A stretch of 6,730 bases of DNA. Origin: Chthonomonadaceae bacterium. Its GTDB lineage: Bacteria > Armatimonadota > Chthonomonadetes > Chthonomonadales > Chthonomonadaceae. A model generated the notes under the pieces. It was not told the DNA's origin, did not search any database, and saw nothing but the letters and a program-made list of their open reading frames with translations. The first letter of the stretch is position 1. Every line of letters starts with the position of its first letter. The stretch covers positions 1 through 6,730 of the forward strand of contig JACMPS010000398.1 in the NCBI GenBank assembly GCA_014377395.1, read 5' to 3'. This document shows, in pieces, positions 1 to 6,420 of the stretch. The position numbers were made by a program, and so were the translations under genes.

Positions 1-1995
1 GCCGCGTCCTGCATGGAAGTCCGTCTGAGTGACGCCACCCACAAGCTTGACAACATGGAGTAATTCGCGGATACGTTGCCCCAGGAGTTGATTGTAGATG
101 TCAGCGAGATTTTCGTAATTCTCGCCGTATTTCGTGGTAGCGGGAATCAGCATCTGTGCAATCGCATTGATATTTTTCAAGCCGAGCGTCGTTGCTTCAA
201 TCGGATCGGAACCCAGGTCCTCCGTTTGTACCGTCGGATCAACCTGCGCGTTTGAGTCTTCGCCGCCAAAGCGAAGCATCGCGTTCGTCACTTGCTGAGA
301 AGCGAGTTTGTCCAGTTCCGGCTTTTCTGCAAGACTGGTTTTGTAGGCAGGCAAACCCTTGTAACCCCACTCAATCGCGAAAAAGTCGTAGGGACCCAGT
401 TTCGGAACAAGCCGCGCTCCGTCTCCCGGTTGCGCCACATAATTAAAGCGGCCATAGTCCATAATCGAGGCTTCATCGCCCCACTGCTCCGTAAACGCCT
501 TGTCGCGTAGTTGGGCAGTGGTAAAAGATGAACTCGCCTTATGATTGTGTCGCAAACCAATCGTATGCCCCACTTCATGTGCCACGATGTACTGCAACAA
601 CTCACCGAGCAAATCTTCGGGAAGCGGCAACGTTTTTGCACGCGGATCAAGGTTTGCACACTGCACAAAGTACCACTGCTCGGCGAGTTTGAGAACATCG
701 TGCCAGACAATGATGTGCGCGGAAAGAATTTCGCCGGAGCGCGGGTCGGCAAGGTGCGGACCCATTGCATTTTCGACGGCTTGCGGAGCCCAGCGTACCA
801 CGCTATAGCGGGCGTCTTCGGGATCCCAGTTCGGATCGTCCTTAACGCTTGGAGCTTCTTTTGCAATAATGGCGTTCTTAAAGCCTGCCTTCTCGAAAGC
901 AGGTTGCCACTGCTCGATTCCCGCCTTAATCCATTTACGCCACTTTGTCGGAACCTCGCGGGCAATGTAATAAACGATTGGCTTGACGGGTTCGGAAACT
1001 TCGGCGGTCGGGTCTTTTTTCTCAAGACGGTAGCGTGTGATGTACTCACGATTCACAACGCGATTTTCAGCCGAACCGAAATCCTGAAACCCTTCGGTGA
1101 AGTAGCCCACACGCGAGTCGAACAGGCGTCCCATCATCGGCTTTTCAGGCAATAGCGCAAGGCTGTAATGAACCGAAACGGTGGCGGAACTCACTCCCGC
1201 AGGACGCTGAGGAGCGCGGCTGAACGGATTGAAAGAAGGTGGTCCCAAAGGCATCGTCAAGTTTGAGACGACTTCGATGTTGTTCGGAAACGACTTCATT
1301 CGCTCAATGTAGGAGCGAGTAGGGTCAACGCCTACGCCGCCAATCGCACCTTTGACGGAAAACTCAGCAGGATCGGAGGTAAAGTAGCGGGTCACATCAA
1401 TGACCGCCGCTTTTTTCTCGCCTTCGGTTTCCACGTCGAACACAGCGATAATCGGTTCGACACTCGCGGACTCGATGCCGTATTTAAGGGCGTCGTCGCC
1501 GTCACCCGCACGCAAATCGTAACTGATCGAACGCAGATAAATTTTGTTGCCGCGTCGGGAAAATCGAACGACTTTATCTCCGACAGCGGTTCCGGGATAG
1601 CCGAAACCGGCGGGCAGTTGTGCAATTTCGGTGGTCCATACCATTGCCTTGCCGAGCGTGTCCGCCGGAATCTCAAAGTAGTATTTATCTTCGATTTTGT
1701 GAACGATGAACACACCCTTGTCGCTTTTCGCTTCGGGAGTAATCACGGTTTTATAATCTTTAAGGTCGCCGGGTTTTTTCGCACCTGCGGGTGGAGTACC
1801 GGGCGCACCGGGAACGGTAGGCGGTGTGCCTGGTGTCGGCGGCGGAGTTTGCGGACCGGGCGGTGTGGGACTGGGCGTCTGCGGGTCTCGCGGACGGCGG
1901 CGCTGTGCTTCAACCGGGGTGGTGGCGAGCGTGACGGTCATTACTGCGGAAAGCCCAATGAGGGTGATGAGTCCGCGACAGTTGGAAAAAATCAA
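1..1995 (-). CDS. Secreted zinc-dependent metalloprotease (DUF5117/DUF4953 type), 3' end beyond window
   Basis: Predicted exported zinc peptidase; 665 codons are visible and the frame is open to the left edge, so the C-terminus is missing (relatives are roughly 800-900 residues, from memory). The zinc site is HEVGHTIGLRH at residues 473-483, an HEXXHXXGXXH motif with His473, His477 and His483 as ligands and Glu474 as catalytic base. A metzincin-like Met-turn, SIMDYGRFNYV, follows with Met512. The start chosen is TTG at 1995-1993, 6 nt after AAGGAG. It gives a signal peptide with Arg7, a hydrophobic core at about 8-26 and a likely cleavage after VEA (30/31); the first ATG (residue 19) would destroy it. 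A Pro/Gly/Thr-rich linker (about 35-71) follows, then a DUF5118/5117-like part beginning near VITPEAKSDKG and YFEIP, then the DUF4953-like catalytic part from about residue 345. Substrate unknown. It is transcribed divergently from the ABC genes. Family assignment is confident; physiological role is not. Confidence 0.93.
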   Translation of the reverse strand, partial: MIFSNCRGLITLIGLSAVMTVTLATTPVEAQRRRPRDPQTPSPTPPGPQTPPPTPGTPPTVPGAPGTPPAGAKKPGDLKDYKTVITPEAKSDKGVFIVHKIEDKYYFEIPADTLGKAMVWTTEIAQLPAGFGYPGTAVGDKVVRFSRRGNKIYLRSISYDLRAGDGDDALKYGIESASVEPIIAVFDVETEGEKKAAVIDVTRYFTSDPAEFSVKGAIGGVGVDPTRSYIERMKSFPNNIEVVSNLTMPLGPPSFNPFSRAPQRPAGVSSATVSVHYSLALLPEKPMMGRLFDSRVGYFTEGFQDFGSAENRVVNREYITRYRLEKKDPTAEVSEPVKPIVYYIAREVPTKWRKWIKAGIEQWQPAFEKAGFKNAIIAKEAPSVKDDPNWDPEDARYSVVRWAPQAVENAMGPHLADPRSGEILSAHIIVWHDVLKLAEQWYFVQCANLDPRAKTLPLPEDLLGELLQYIVAHEVGHTIGLRHNHKASSSFTTAQLRDKAFTEQWGDEASIMDYGRFNYVAQPGDGARLVPKLGPYDFFAIEWGYKGLPAYKTSLAEKPELDKLASQQVTNAMLRFGGEDSNAQVDPTVQTEDLGSDPIEATTLGLKNINAIAQMLIPATTKYGENYENLADIYNQLLGQRIRELLHVVKLVGGVTQTDFHAGRG
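1783..1893 (-). other. Pro/Gly/Thr-rich low-complexity linker in the metalloprotease
   Basis: Residues about 35-71 of the protease are almost entirely Pro, Gly, Thr, Ala and Gln, with repeated TPP, PPG and PGTP units, directly after the predicted signal peptidase site and an Arg-rich RRRPR stretch. It probably forms a flexible extended spacer between the cleaved N-terminus and the folded DUF5117-like part, possibly spanning the cell wall or envelope. The spacer role is inference. Confidence 0.7.
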
Positions 1996-2001
1996 AACGA
2001 T

Positions 2002-2008
2002 CTCCTTA
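2002..2008 (-). promoter_or_regulatory. Ribosome binding site deciding the TTG start of the metalloprotease
   Basis: On the minus strand this reads TAAGGAG, a near-perfect Shine-Dalgarno, 6 nt before the TTG at 1995-1993. The reading frame stays open upstream, so this site together with the signal peptide is what fixes the start. Confidence 0.75.
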
Positions 2009-2131
2009 AGGGAAGCAGGGAGGAGTGAGAAAACGGTACAAAGCCCTTTTTCAGTGTTTGCCCTCCGATTTACTTACGATAATACCAGAGGAATAGACGG
2101 TCTTGGGTGGGTCATGTTATCTTTTTTTCCC

Positions 2132-2168
2132 GTGAGGAGAGAGAAGACAAGGCAATCTCCATTCTCAC
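2132..2168. repeat. Imperfect inverted repeat upstream of the ABC genes
   Basis: GTGAG (2132-2136) is matched by CTCAC (2164-2168), and inside it GGAGA (2136-2140) is matched by TCTCC (2156-2160). It lies about 100 bp before the substrate-binding protein start. It could be an operator or a weak hairpin in the leader, but the arms are short, interrupted and purine-rich, so chance is possible. Confidence 0.25.
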
Positions 2169-2263
2169 CAAAAATGTTTTTGATAAACGGAAGGAAATTG
2201 ATTGGCTTTTGCAGAAATACCCTGCGAACGAAACGAAAATTACTGGCTTTGGAGTATCTCTCA

Positions 2264-3352
2264 ATGACGAAAACGCTTTTCCAGCGCGGCGGGCTGGCTC
2301 TTTTGCTGGCTTCCATGTTACTCACCGGGTGCGACCCGAAAAAGACCGAGGACGCTTCTCAACATCCGACCAACTACGATCCGGGCAAAAGAGCGGAAGC
2401 AGGGCCTCCGGTGGCAGGCTCCGGAAATTACAAAATCATCACCAATGGAATTTCGCCTTTCTGGGATTCGTTAGGCAAAGGATTGGACGTTGCAAAAGCC
2501 GACCTCAAGGTGCAGGGTTCCTGGACAGGTCCCTCTCCTGCCGACCACAACACGCAGGTCAATCTGCTGAAAGAAGCGGTTGCCTCCAAAGTGGACGGTA
2601 TTGCCGTTTCCCCTATCGAAGCCGAGGCTTTGACGCGCACCATTGATGACACGATTGCCGGGGGAGTTCCGGTCATTACCTTTGACTCGGATGCCCCGAA
2701 AAGCAAGCGACTTGCCTACATCGGGACGAACAACTACGAAGCGGGCAAAATGGCGGGCGAGGAAACCTTAAAACTATTCCCGAACGGCGGCAAGTTTGTT
2801 GCGTTCGTAGGGAATATGGGAGCGCAAAACGCTCGTGATCGCTATCAGGGCTTTGTGGATGCCACTAAAGGCAAAATCGAATTTTTGCAAACCCCCTTTG
2901 AGGACAACAAAAATCCCGGAGCCGCAAAAAATAACGTTTCCGACGCCATCACCAAATACGGCGACAAAATCAATGGCTTTCTTGGTCTTTACTCCTACAA
3001 CGGTCCCGCTATCGTCAACGCGATCAAGGCACAACCGGGCATGAGACAAAAGGTGAAAATCGTCTGCTTTGACGGTGAACCCGCTACTCTGAAAAACCTT
3101 GCCGAAGGCAATGTGGACGTGACGATTGTCCAGAAGCCTTATGAATTTGGTCGGCTTTCGATGCTCTTGCTCAATGCCTACAAAGAGACGAAAGACATCA
3201 CGAAAGCCCTCGACAAAATCAAGCCCGAACTGGATAAGATTAACGCGAAAGTCAAAGGAAATATCGTGGATACCGGGGTAACGATTGTCACACCCGCCAA
3301 CTCCGCCGCTTTTCTAAAGGACTTAAAGGATAAAGGGCTTGAGTCTACCTGA
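2264..3352 (+). CDS. Sugar ABC transporter substrate-binding lipoprotein (RbsB-like)
   Basis: A 362-residue periplasmic binding protein of the Peripla_BP_4/RbsB type that captures a sugar or similar small ligand for an ABC importer. A lipoprotein signal runs from MTKTLFQRGG through a hydrophobic core to LLTGC, with the lipidated Cys at residue 23, followed by a polar linker to about residue 55. Ribose-binding-like positions are visible: PFWDSL (65-70), FDSDAP (140-145), GTNNYEAG (154-161), NARDR (189-193), CFDGEP (268-273) and VTIVQKP (286-292); by analogy with RbsB, Asp141, Arg191/193, Asp270 and Gln290 may contact the ligand. The start is the ATG at 2264, 9 nt after GGAG (2251-2254). The frame is open further upstream, back to about 1826 inside the opposite-strand protease, but those starts would bury the lipoprotein signal. 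The gene overlaps the permease by 14 nt, so the two form one unit. Ligand identity cannot be read from the sequence. Confidence 0.93.
   Translation: MTKTLFQRGGLALLLASMLLTGCDPKKTEDASQHPTNYDPGKRAEAGPPVAGSGNYKIITNGISPFWDSLGKGLDVAKADLKVQGSWTGPSPADHNTQVNLLKEAVASKVDGIAVSPIEAEALTRTIDDTIAGGVPVITFDSDAPKSKRLAYIGTNNYEAGKMAGEETLKLFPNGGKFVAFVGNMGAQNARDRYQGFVDATKGKIEFLQTPFEDNKNPGAAKNNVSDAITKYGDKINGFLGLYSYNGPAIVNAIKAQPGMRQKVKIVCFDGEPATLKNLAEGNVDVTIVQKPYEFGRLSMLLLNAYKETKDITKALDKIKPELDKINAKVKGNIVDTGVTIVTPANSAAFLKDLKDKGLEST
3326..3330 (+). promoter_or_regulatory. Ribosome binding site for the permease, inside the preceding gene
   Basis: AAGGA lies within the last codons of the binding-protein gene, 8 nt before the TTG at 3339-3341. 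It favours the TTG over the in-frame ATG at 3369, which has no purine-rich site in front. Confidence 0.6.
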
Positions 3353-4379
3353 AACCCCCGCGCTCAGCATGAATACTTCCGGGCAGGGGGCGACCCCCTC
3401 CCTGCTCAACCGTTTTTTCGCCTCGCGTGAGAGTAGTGTGGTCATTGTTCTGGTCGTGCTTGGCATTTTGCTGGCGATAGACCCGGTTCGCTCGAAGTTC
3501 TATAGTTCTGCGAACCTCCAGAACATGATGCTTCAGATTGCGCTTCTTTCTATCTTTGCAATTGGGGAAACGGTTGTGATCATCACGGGCGGAATTGATC
3601 TTTCGCTCGGCTCCCTCATTGCCTTTAGCGGTATGGTACTGGCTTTACTCGCCACCTCACTCGATGCGCGAATGTACAGTTCGATGGCAGTAGCGATTGC
3701 ACTGATCGCGACATTGGGCGTTTCGGCTTTGATTGGATTGCTTCATGCAAGTTTGATTCATCGTCTACGCCTGCCTCCCTTTGTGGTGACATTGGCAGCC
3801 CTGACGATTTTGCAAAGTCAATCGCTTTTGCTCAATCATCAACTGCCGATCTCGATTACGCAGTTTGGGCTTTTCGACACGCTGGCAAACGGCAAAATCA
3901 ATCTCGGTTTTCCGATTCCGGTTCCCGTCGTCATTCTTGCCTTTGTGGGCATTGTCGTTCATATGATGCTCAGTCGTTCACGGGTGGGGCGCTACACCTA
4001 TAGCGTTGGGTCGAACGAGACCGCAACACAGCTTTCCGGGGTAAACGTCAATCGGGTGAAGTGTTTCGCTTACGGCACAAGTGCGCTTCTCGGTGGCGTG
4101 GCGGGAGTTCTTTATGCCGGATACGGGGGGCAGGGTGATCCCCTCAGTGGACGCGGCTACGAATTGAACGCAGTGGCGGCGGCGGTAATCGGTGGCGCAA
4201 ATCTGGCGGGCGGACAGGGAAGTGTTGGCGGAACAATTCTCGGAGCCTGCCTTCTACGGGTGATTTTAAGTGCGATTAACCTTAAACTGTCCTCGCCTCA
4301 ATTATGGGAAGGCTCGGTAGTCGGCGGGGTTCTGCTGATGGCGGTTCTCACGACTGCTTTTCAGACCCGGAAGAAGTAG
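3339..4379 (+). CDS. Sugar ABC transporter permease (RbsC-like, BPD_transp_2 family)
   Basis: A 346-residue inner-membrane permease that would form the translocation channel for the ligand delivered by the preceding lipoprotein. A mostly polar N-terminus (1-30) is followed by hydrophobic segments at about 33-48, 62-83, 90-107, 115-138, 147-165, 193-211, 243-262, 276-291, 297-314 and 325-341. Family signatures are GETVVIITGGIDLSLGS (76-92), the cytoplasmic loop with VGRYTYSVGSNETATQLSG (216-234), which should face the ATPase, and the Gly/Ala-rich AAAVIGGANLAGGQGSVGG (280-298). Length suits RbsC-type proteins, with about 20 extra N-terminal residues. The start is TTG at 3339, backed by AAGGA 8 nt upstream and giving a 14-nt overlap with the binding-protein gene; the alternative ATG at 3369 would remove 10 residues. 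No ATPase gene follows: the next gene is convergent. Confidence 0.93.
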   Translation: MSLPETPALSMNTSGQGATPSLLNRFFASRESSVVIVLVVLGILLAIDPVRSKFYSSANLQNMMLQIALLSIFAIGETVVIITGGIDLSLGSLIAFSGMVLALLATSLDARMYSSMAVAIALIATLGVSALIGLLHASLIHRLRLPPFVVTLAALTILQSQSLLLNHQLPISITQFGLFDTLANGKINLGFPIPVPVVILAFVGIVVHMMLSRSRVGRYTYSVGSNETATQLSGVNVNRVKCFAYGTSALLGGVAGVLYAGYGGQGDPLSGRGYELNAVAAAVIGGANLAGGQGSVGGTILGACLLRVILSAINLKLSSPQLWEGSVVGGVLLMAVLTTAFQTRKK

Positions 4380-4472
4380 TTCCGTTTTTGGAGCGTACTA
4401 AGCAAGAAAGAAAAGACGCAATTGTGGCGGAACATTTCGAGCAACCATATTGGCAAAGCGAAACGCGAAAGT

Positions 4473-4520
4473 CGGCGGAATAAATTCGCCGCTTGCGGCT
4501 ACGCCGATAGTCCTGCGGAC
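4473..4520. repeat. Cluster of short GC palindromes, possible REP-like intergenic repeat
   Basis: Three adjacent or overlapping palindromes occur: CGGCG (4473-4477) with CGCCG (4487-4491); GCCGC (4488-4492) with GCGGC (4495-4499); and GTCC (4510-4513) with GGAC (4517-4520) around a TGC loop. The first two compete for the same bases. This density in a convergent spacer resembles dispersed REP-type elements, but only one copy is in the window, so repetition is inferred. Confidence 0.35.
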
Positions 4521-4526
4521 ATAACT

Positions 4527-4543
4527 AGAGCGTAATCGCTTTT
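4527..4543 (+). terminator. Weak terminator-like hairpin after the ABC permease
   Basis: AGAGCG (4527-4532), loop TAAT, then CGCTTT (4537-4542) form a 6-bp stem with one G-T pair, ending in four Ts of which most are inside the stem. It lies about 150 nt past the permease stop. It is short and lacks a free T tract, so it is at best a poor intrinsic terminator. Confidence 0.2.
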
Positions 4544-4549
4544 GACTCT

Positions 4550-4572
4550 CCTCCCCCGGATTTTGGGGGAGG
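4550..4572. repeat. Strong C-rich/G-rich hairpin downstream of the response regulator
   Basis: CCTCCCCC (4550-4557) pairs perfectly with GGGGGAGG (4565-4572) across a 7-nt loop; three further pairs, two of them G-T, can be added outside. It starts 15 nt past the response-regulator stop on the minus strand and also lies downstream of the permease. No T run follows on either strand, so it is not a textbook intrinsic terminator, though it could stall polymerase or protect 3' ends. A closely similar hairpin lies at 6399-6420. Confidence 0.6.
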
Positions 4573-4587
4573 GGGCAGAACTTCGTG

Positions 4588-6336
4588 TTAAGCCGCTTTC
4601 GGAAGGTAGTCGTCAAGCGTTTGCGGTGTTTTGCCGTGCAAAAGCGCATCCCATTCGGAAAGCGGGACACCGAGAAACGCCCGAACGATATTCGGGTCGA
4701 ACTGACTCCCTGAATAGCGGATGATTTCGTCCTGCGCCTCTTCGTAGGATTGTGCCGATTGATAGGGGCGCTCATGGCACATCGTATCGAAGGCGTTGGC
4801 AATGGAGAAAATACGCGCCGCCAACGGAATGGCTTCCCCTGCAAGACCGTCCGGGTAGCCCCCACCGTCCCACCGTTCATGCTGATGCCGAATAATCGCC
4901 AGACCGGGTGCAAGCATCGGAAAATTCTCTAAGAGTTCGATTCCCATCAACGGATAATTGCGTAATTGCTCCTGCTCATCGAGAGTAAGCGGTGAGGTTT
5001 TATGCAGAATTTCGGGGGAGACCGTTGTTTTACCGATGTCGTGCAAAAGCGAACCGAGAGCGATTTCCCGCATCACGCCGGGGTCTATTTGCGCCACCTC
5101 ATGCTGTGCGACCTCCTGCCCCAACCGCAAAGCAATCTGCACCACTCGTTGTGAATGTCCCTGACTTTCCGCCTGTCTTGTCTCCAGAATTGAGAAGACA
5201 CCTGCCAGAATATGCTCGACCGGCTCTTGAAGTAGTCCCTCCAGATTGCCCCACCTGTTCGATATTCGACCTGACGCGAAACCCTTCCCCTCGGTCAAAA
5301 CAGAGAGAGACGTTTGCGGCTCATCCTTGACGAAAGGCAAATCCGTTGCCAGAAACACCCGGTTCCGCCCGGAATGTTTTGCCGCGTACAGGGCGTGATC
5401 GGCTTTGGTAATCAGGGATTCAGGGGTGTCCTCTCCTGAAAGATACTCCGCAAGCCCGATACTGACCGTCACCTGCTGATTGGGAAAATCGTAGGAAGCG
5501 ACTGCCGACCGAAACCGCTCCGCAAAGGTTTGCGCCGACTCCAGCACCGTCAGCGGTAAGATCGCCGCAAATTCTTCGCCGCCATAACGCGCCGTGAAAT
5601 CTTCCGTTCGCAGGGTTTCCTTGAGCAACCTCGCCACACTTTTCAGGACTTCATCGCCTGCCGGGTGTCCGTGACTGTCATTGTACTTCTTAAAATGATC
5701 CACGTCCAGCATCAAAACCGTGAGCGGCACATCGTGACGCACGGCGCGAGCAACCTCATTCCGCAGTTGCTCCTGAAAGGTGCGGTGATTTGCCAGCCCG
5801 GTCATGCTGTCCGCCGAAGCGAGTGTTTGAAGTTTGCGGTTGGCGTTGGTGAGGGCTTGATGCTCCGATTCAAGTGCCTGATTCATCTTGCGGACAAGGC
5901 GATGTGCCGACTCCATCTCCTGCAAGGTGTTCGCGAGTTGAAGCGAGCGTTCGTGCAGTTCCTCCTGCATAGTGAGGATACGCTGAGCGACTTGAAGACG
6001 AGCAACCAGTTCTTGCTCGTCCATCGGCTTAATCAGAAAATCGTCGGCTCCCGCCGCCATTCCGATAAGACGATCTTCACGATTGTCCTTTGCGGTCAAC
6101 AGGATAAAATAAGTGTAGCCTTCGCTCTGGTTCTGGCGCATCCGGCGGCAGAGTTCCAAGCCATCCACCTCCGGCATCATCCAGTCGGAAATGACAAGGC
6201 GGTATTCTTCCGTCAGCAGGCGTTGCCACGCACAGGCTCCGTTTTCCGCCAGTGTGACTTCATGCCCCAACTTCTGTAAGGTTCTCCGCAAAACAAGTGC
6301 AGAGACTTTTTCGTCCTCAACAATTAATATCTTCAT
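4588..6336 (-). CDS. Response regulator with REC, GGDEF and HD-GYP domains
   Basis: A 582-residue cytoplasmic c-di-GMP signalling protein. REC domain (1-120): acidic pocket Glu7/Asp8, phospho-acceptor Asp51 in SDWMMP, Thr81, Lys103 in IKP. A Gln/Glu/Leu-rich helix (about 121-175) is probably a dimerising coiled coil. GGDEF domain (176-330): DSMTGLANHRTF, DVDHFKKYND (211-220), HGHPAGD (222-228) and active-site GGEEF (252-256), with an inhibitory RxxD site (Arg243, Asp246) five residues before it, so diguanylate cyclase activity is expected. After a linker (331-370) comes an HD-GYP domain with His394, HD (432-433), Lys436 and GYP (493-495), the phosphodiesterase fold. However Tyr461, Gln485 and Asn514 stand where the family usually has metal-binding His, His and Asp, so hydrolysis is uncertain. 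The ATG at 6336 starts the REC fold immediately; AAGGG lies 11 nt upstream, a rather long spacing. The HPt gene upstream is its likely partner. Confidence 0.95.
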   Translation of the reverse strand: MKILIVEDEKVSALVLRRTLQKLGHEVTLAENGACAWQRLLTEEYRLVISDWMMPEVDGLELCRRMRQNQSEGYTYFILLTAKDNREDRLIGMAAGADDFLIKPMDEQELVARLQVAQRILTMQEELHERSLQLANTLQEMESAHRLVRKMNQALESEHQALTNANRKLQTLASADSMTGLANHRTFQEQLRNEVARAVRHDVPLTVLMLDVDHFKKYNDSHGHPAGDEVLKSVARLLKETLRTEDFTARYGGEEFAAILPLTVLESAQTFAERFRSAVASYDFPNQQVTVSIGLAEYLSGEDTPESLITKADHALYAAKHSGRNRVFLATDLPFVKDEPQTSLSVLTEGKGFASGRISNRWGNLEGLLQEPVEHILAGVFSILETRQAESQGHSQRVVQIALRLGQEVAQHEVAQIDPGVMREIALGSLLHDIGKTTVSPEILHKTSPLTLDEQEQLRNYPLMGIELLENFPMLAPGLAIIRHQHERWDGGGYPDGLAGEAIPLAARIFSIANAFDTMCHERPYQSAQSYEEAQDEIIRYSGSQFDPNIVRAFLGVPLSEWDALLHGKTPQTLDDYLPKAA

Positions 6337-6342
6337 GCGTGA

Positions 6343-6384
6343 TTACGCCCTTATGAGTTTCGTTTCCATCTTCTGTATCTTCAT
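6343..6384 (-). CDS. Possible 13-codon leader ORF upstream of the response regulator
   Basis: Minus-strand ATG at 6384-6382 opens a frame reading MKIQKMETKLIRA and stops with TAA at 6345-6343, only 6 nt before the response-regulator ATG. A purine-rich AGGGAG (6395-6400) lies 10 nt before it, partly adjoining the hairpin arm, and the response regulator's own AAGGG is inside its last codons, as in translational coupling. A frame this short can easily occur by chance, and its composition has no clear attenuator signature. Confidence 0.2.
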   Translation of the reverse strand: MKIQKMETKLIRA

Positions 6385-6398
6385 TTCGTATGAGCTCC

Positions 6399-6420
6399 CT
6401 CCCCCTTGCATCAGGGGGAG
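6399..6420. repeat. Strong C-rich/G-rich hairpin upstream of the response regulator
   Basis: CTCCCCCT (6399-6406) pairs perfectly with AGGGGGAG (6413-6420) around a 6-nt loop. It lies 31 nt past the HPt stop and 62 nt before the response-regulator start. There is no T run on either side. It shares the CTCCCCC / GGGGGAG arms with the hairpin at 4550-4572 but not its loop, as expected for a dispersed palindromic repeat or for a shared structural function. Confidence 0.6.

Larger units (their letters stand above)
1996..2263. promoter_or_regulatory. Divergent intergenic control region (protease / sugar ABC genes)
   Basis: These 268 bp separate two divergent genes and must contain both promoters. 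The best -10-like string is AT-rich and roughly two-way: GATAAT on plus at 2078-2083 and TATTAT on minus at 2079-2084. Neither has a convincing TTGACA-like -35 at 16-18 nt. A long T tract (2122-2128) precedes an imperfect inverted repeat at 2132-2168. No gene, tRNA or recognised riboswitch is visible. The region is assigned from gene orientation; the individual elements are weak. Confidence 0.5.
4380..4587. other. Convergent intergenic spacer rich in palindromes
   Basis: These 208 bp separate the ends of the permease and the response-regulator gene. I see no coding evidence in either direction; open frames here are extensions of antisense frames over the response regulator. The left part (4380-4470) is featureless. 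The right part has four small palindromes and one strong hairpin, listed separately. No canonical stem followed by a long T run serves either gene. Confidence 0.7.

Noticed and set aside
288..1049. 253-residue minus-strand open frame
   Set aside because: It lies out of frame inside the metalloprotease, which carries HEXXHXXGXXH in its own frame; the translation is Arg/Ser-rich with no domain.
541..1155. 204-residue plus-strand open frame
   Set aside because: Antisense to the metalloprotease coding frame; no recognisable motif and no supported ribosome binding site.
1392..1715. 107-residue minus-strand open frame
   Set aside because: Out-of-frame shadow of the metalloprotease; Arg/Ser/Thr-rich and without motifs.
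1826..2263. 146-residue N-terminal extension of the substrate-binding protein
   Set aside because: It runs through the antisense strand of the protease start and would bury the lipoprotein signal; the ATG at 2264 with GGAG 9 nt upstream is far better.
2107..2646. 179-residue plus-strand open frame
   Set aside because: Overlaps the binding-protein gene in another frame and has no domain signature.
4550..4572. Classical intrinsic terminator
   Set aside because: The stem is strong but no T run follows on either strand, so it is reported as a hairpin repeat only.
4398..4913. 171-residue minus-strand open frame
   Set aside because: Mostly another frame of the HD-GYP segment, extended into the palindromic spacer; no family features.
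5665..6279. 204-residue plus-strand open frame
   Set aside because: Antisense to the REC/GGDEF coding region, where the minus-strand frame has all catalytic motifs.
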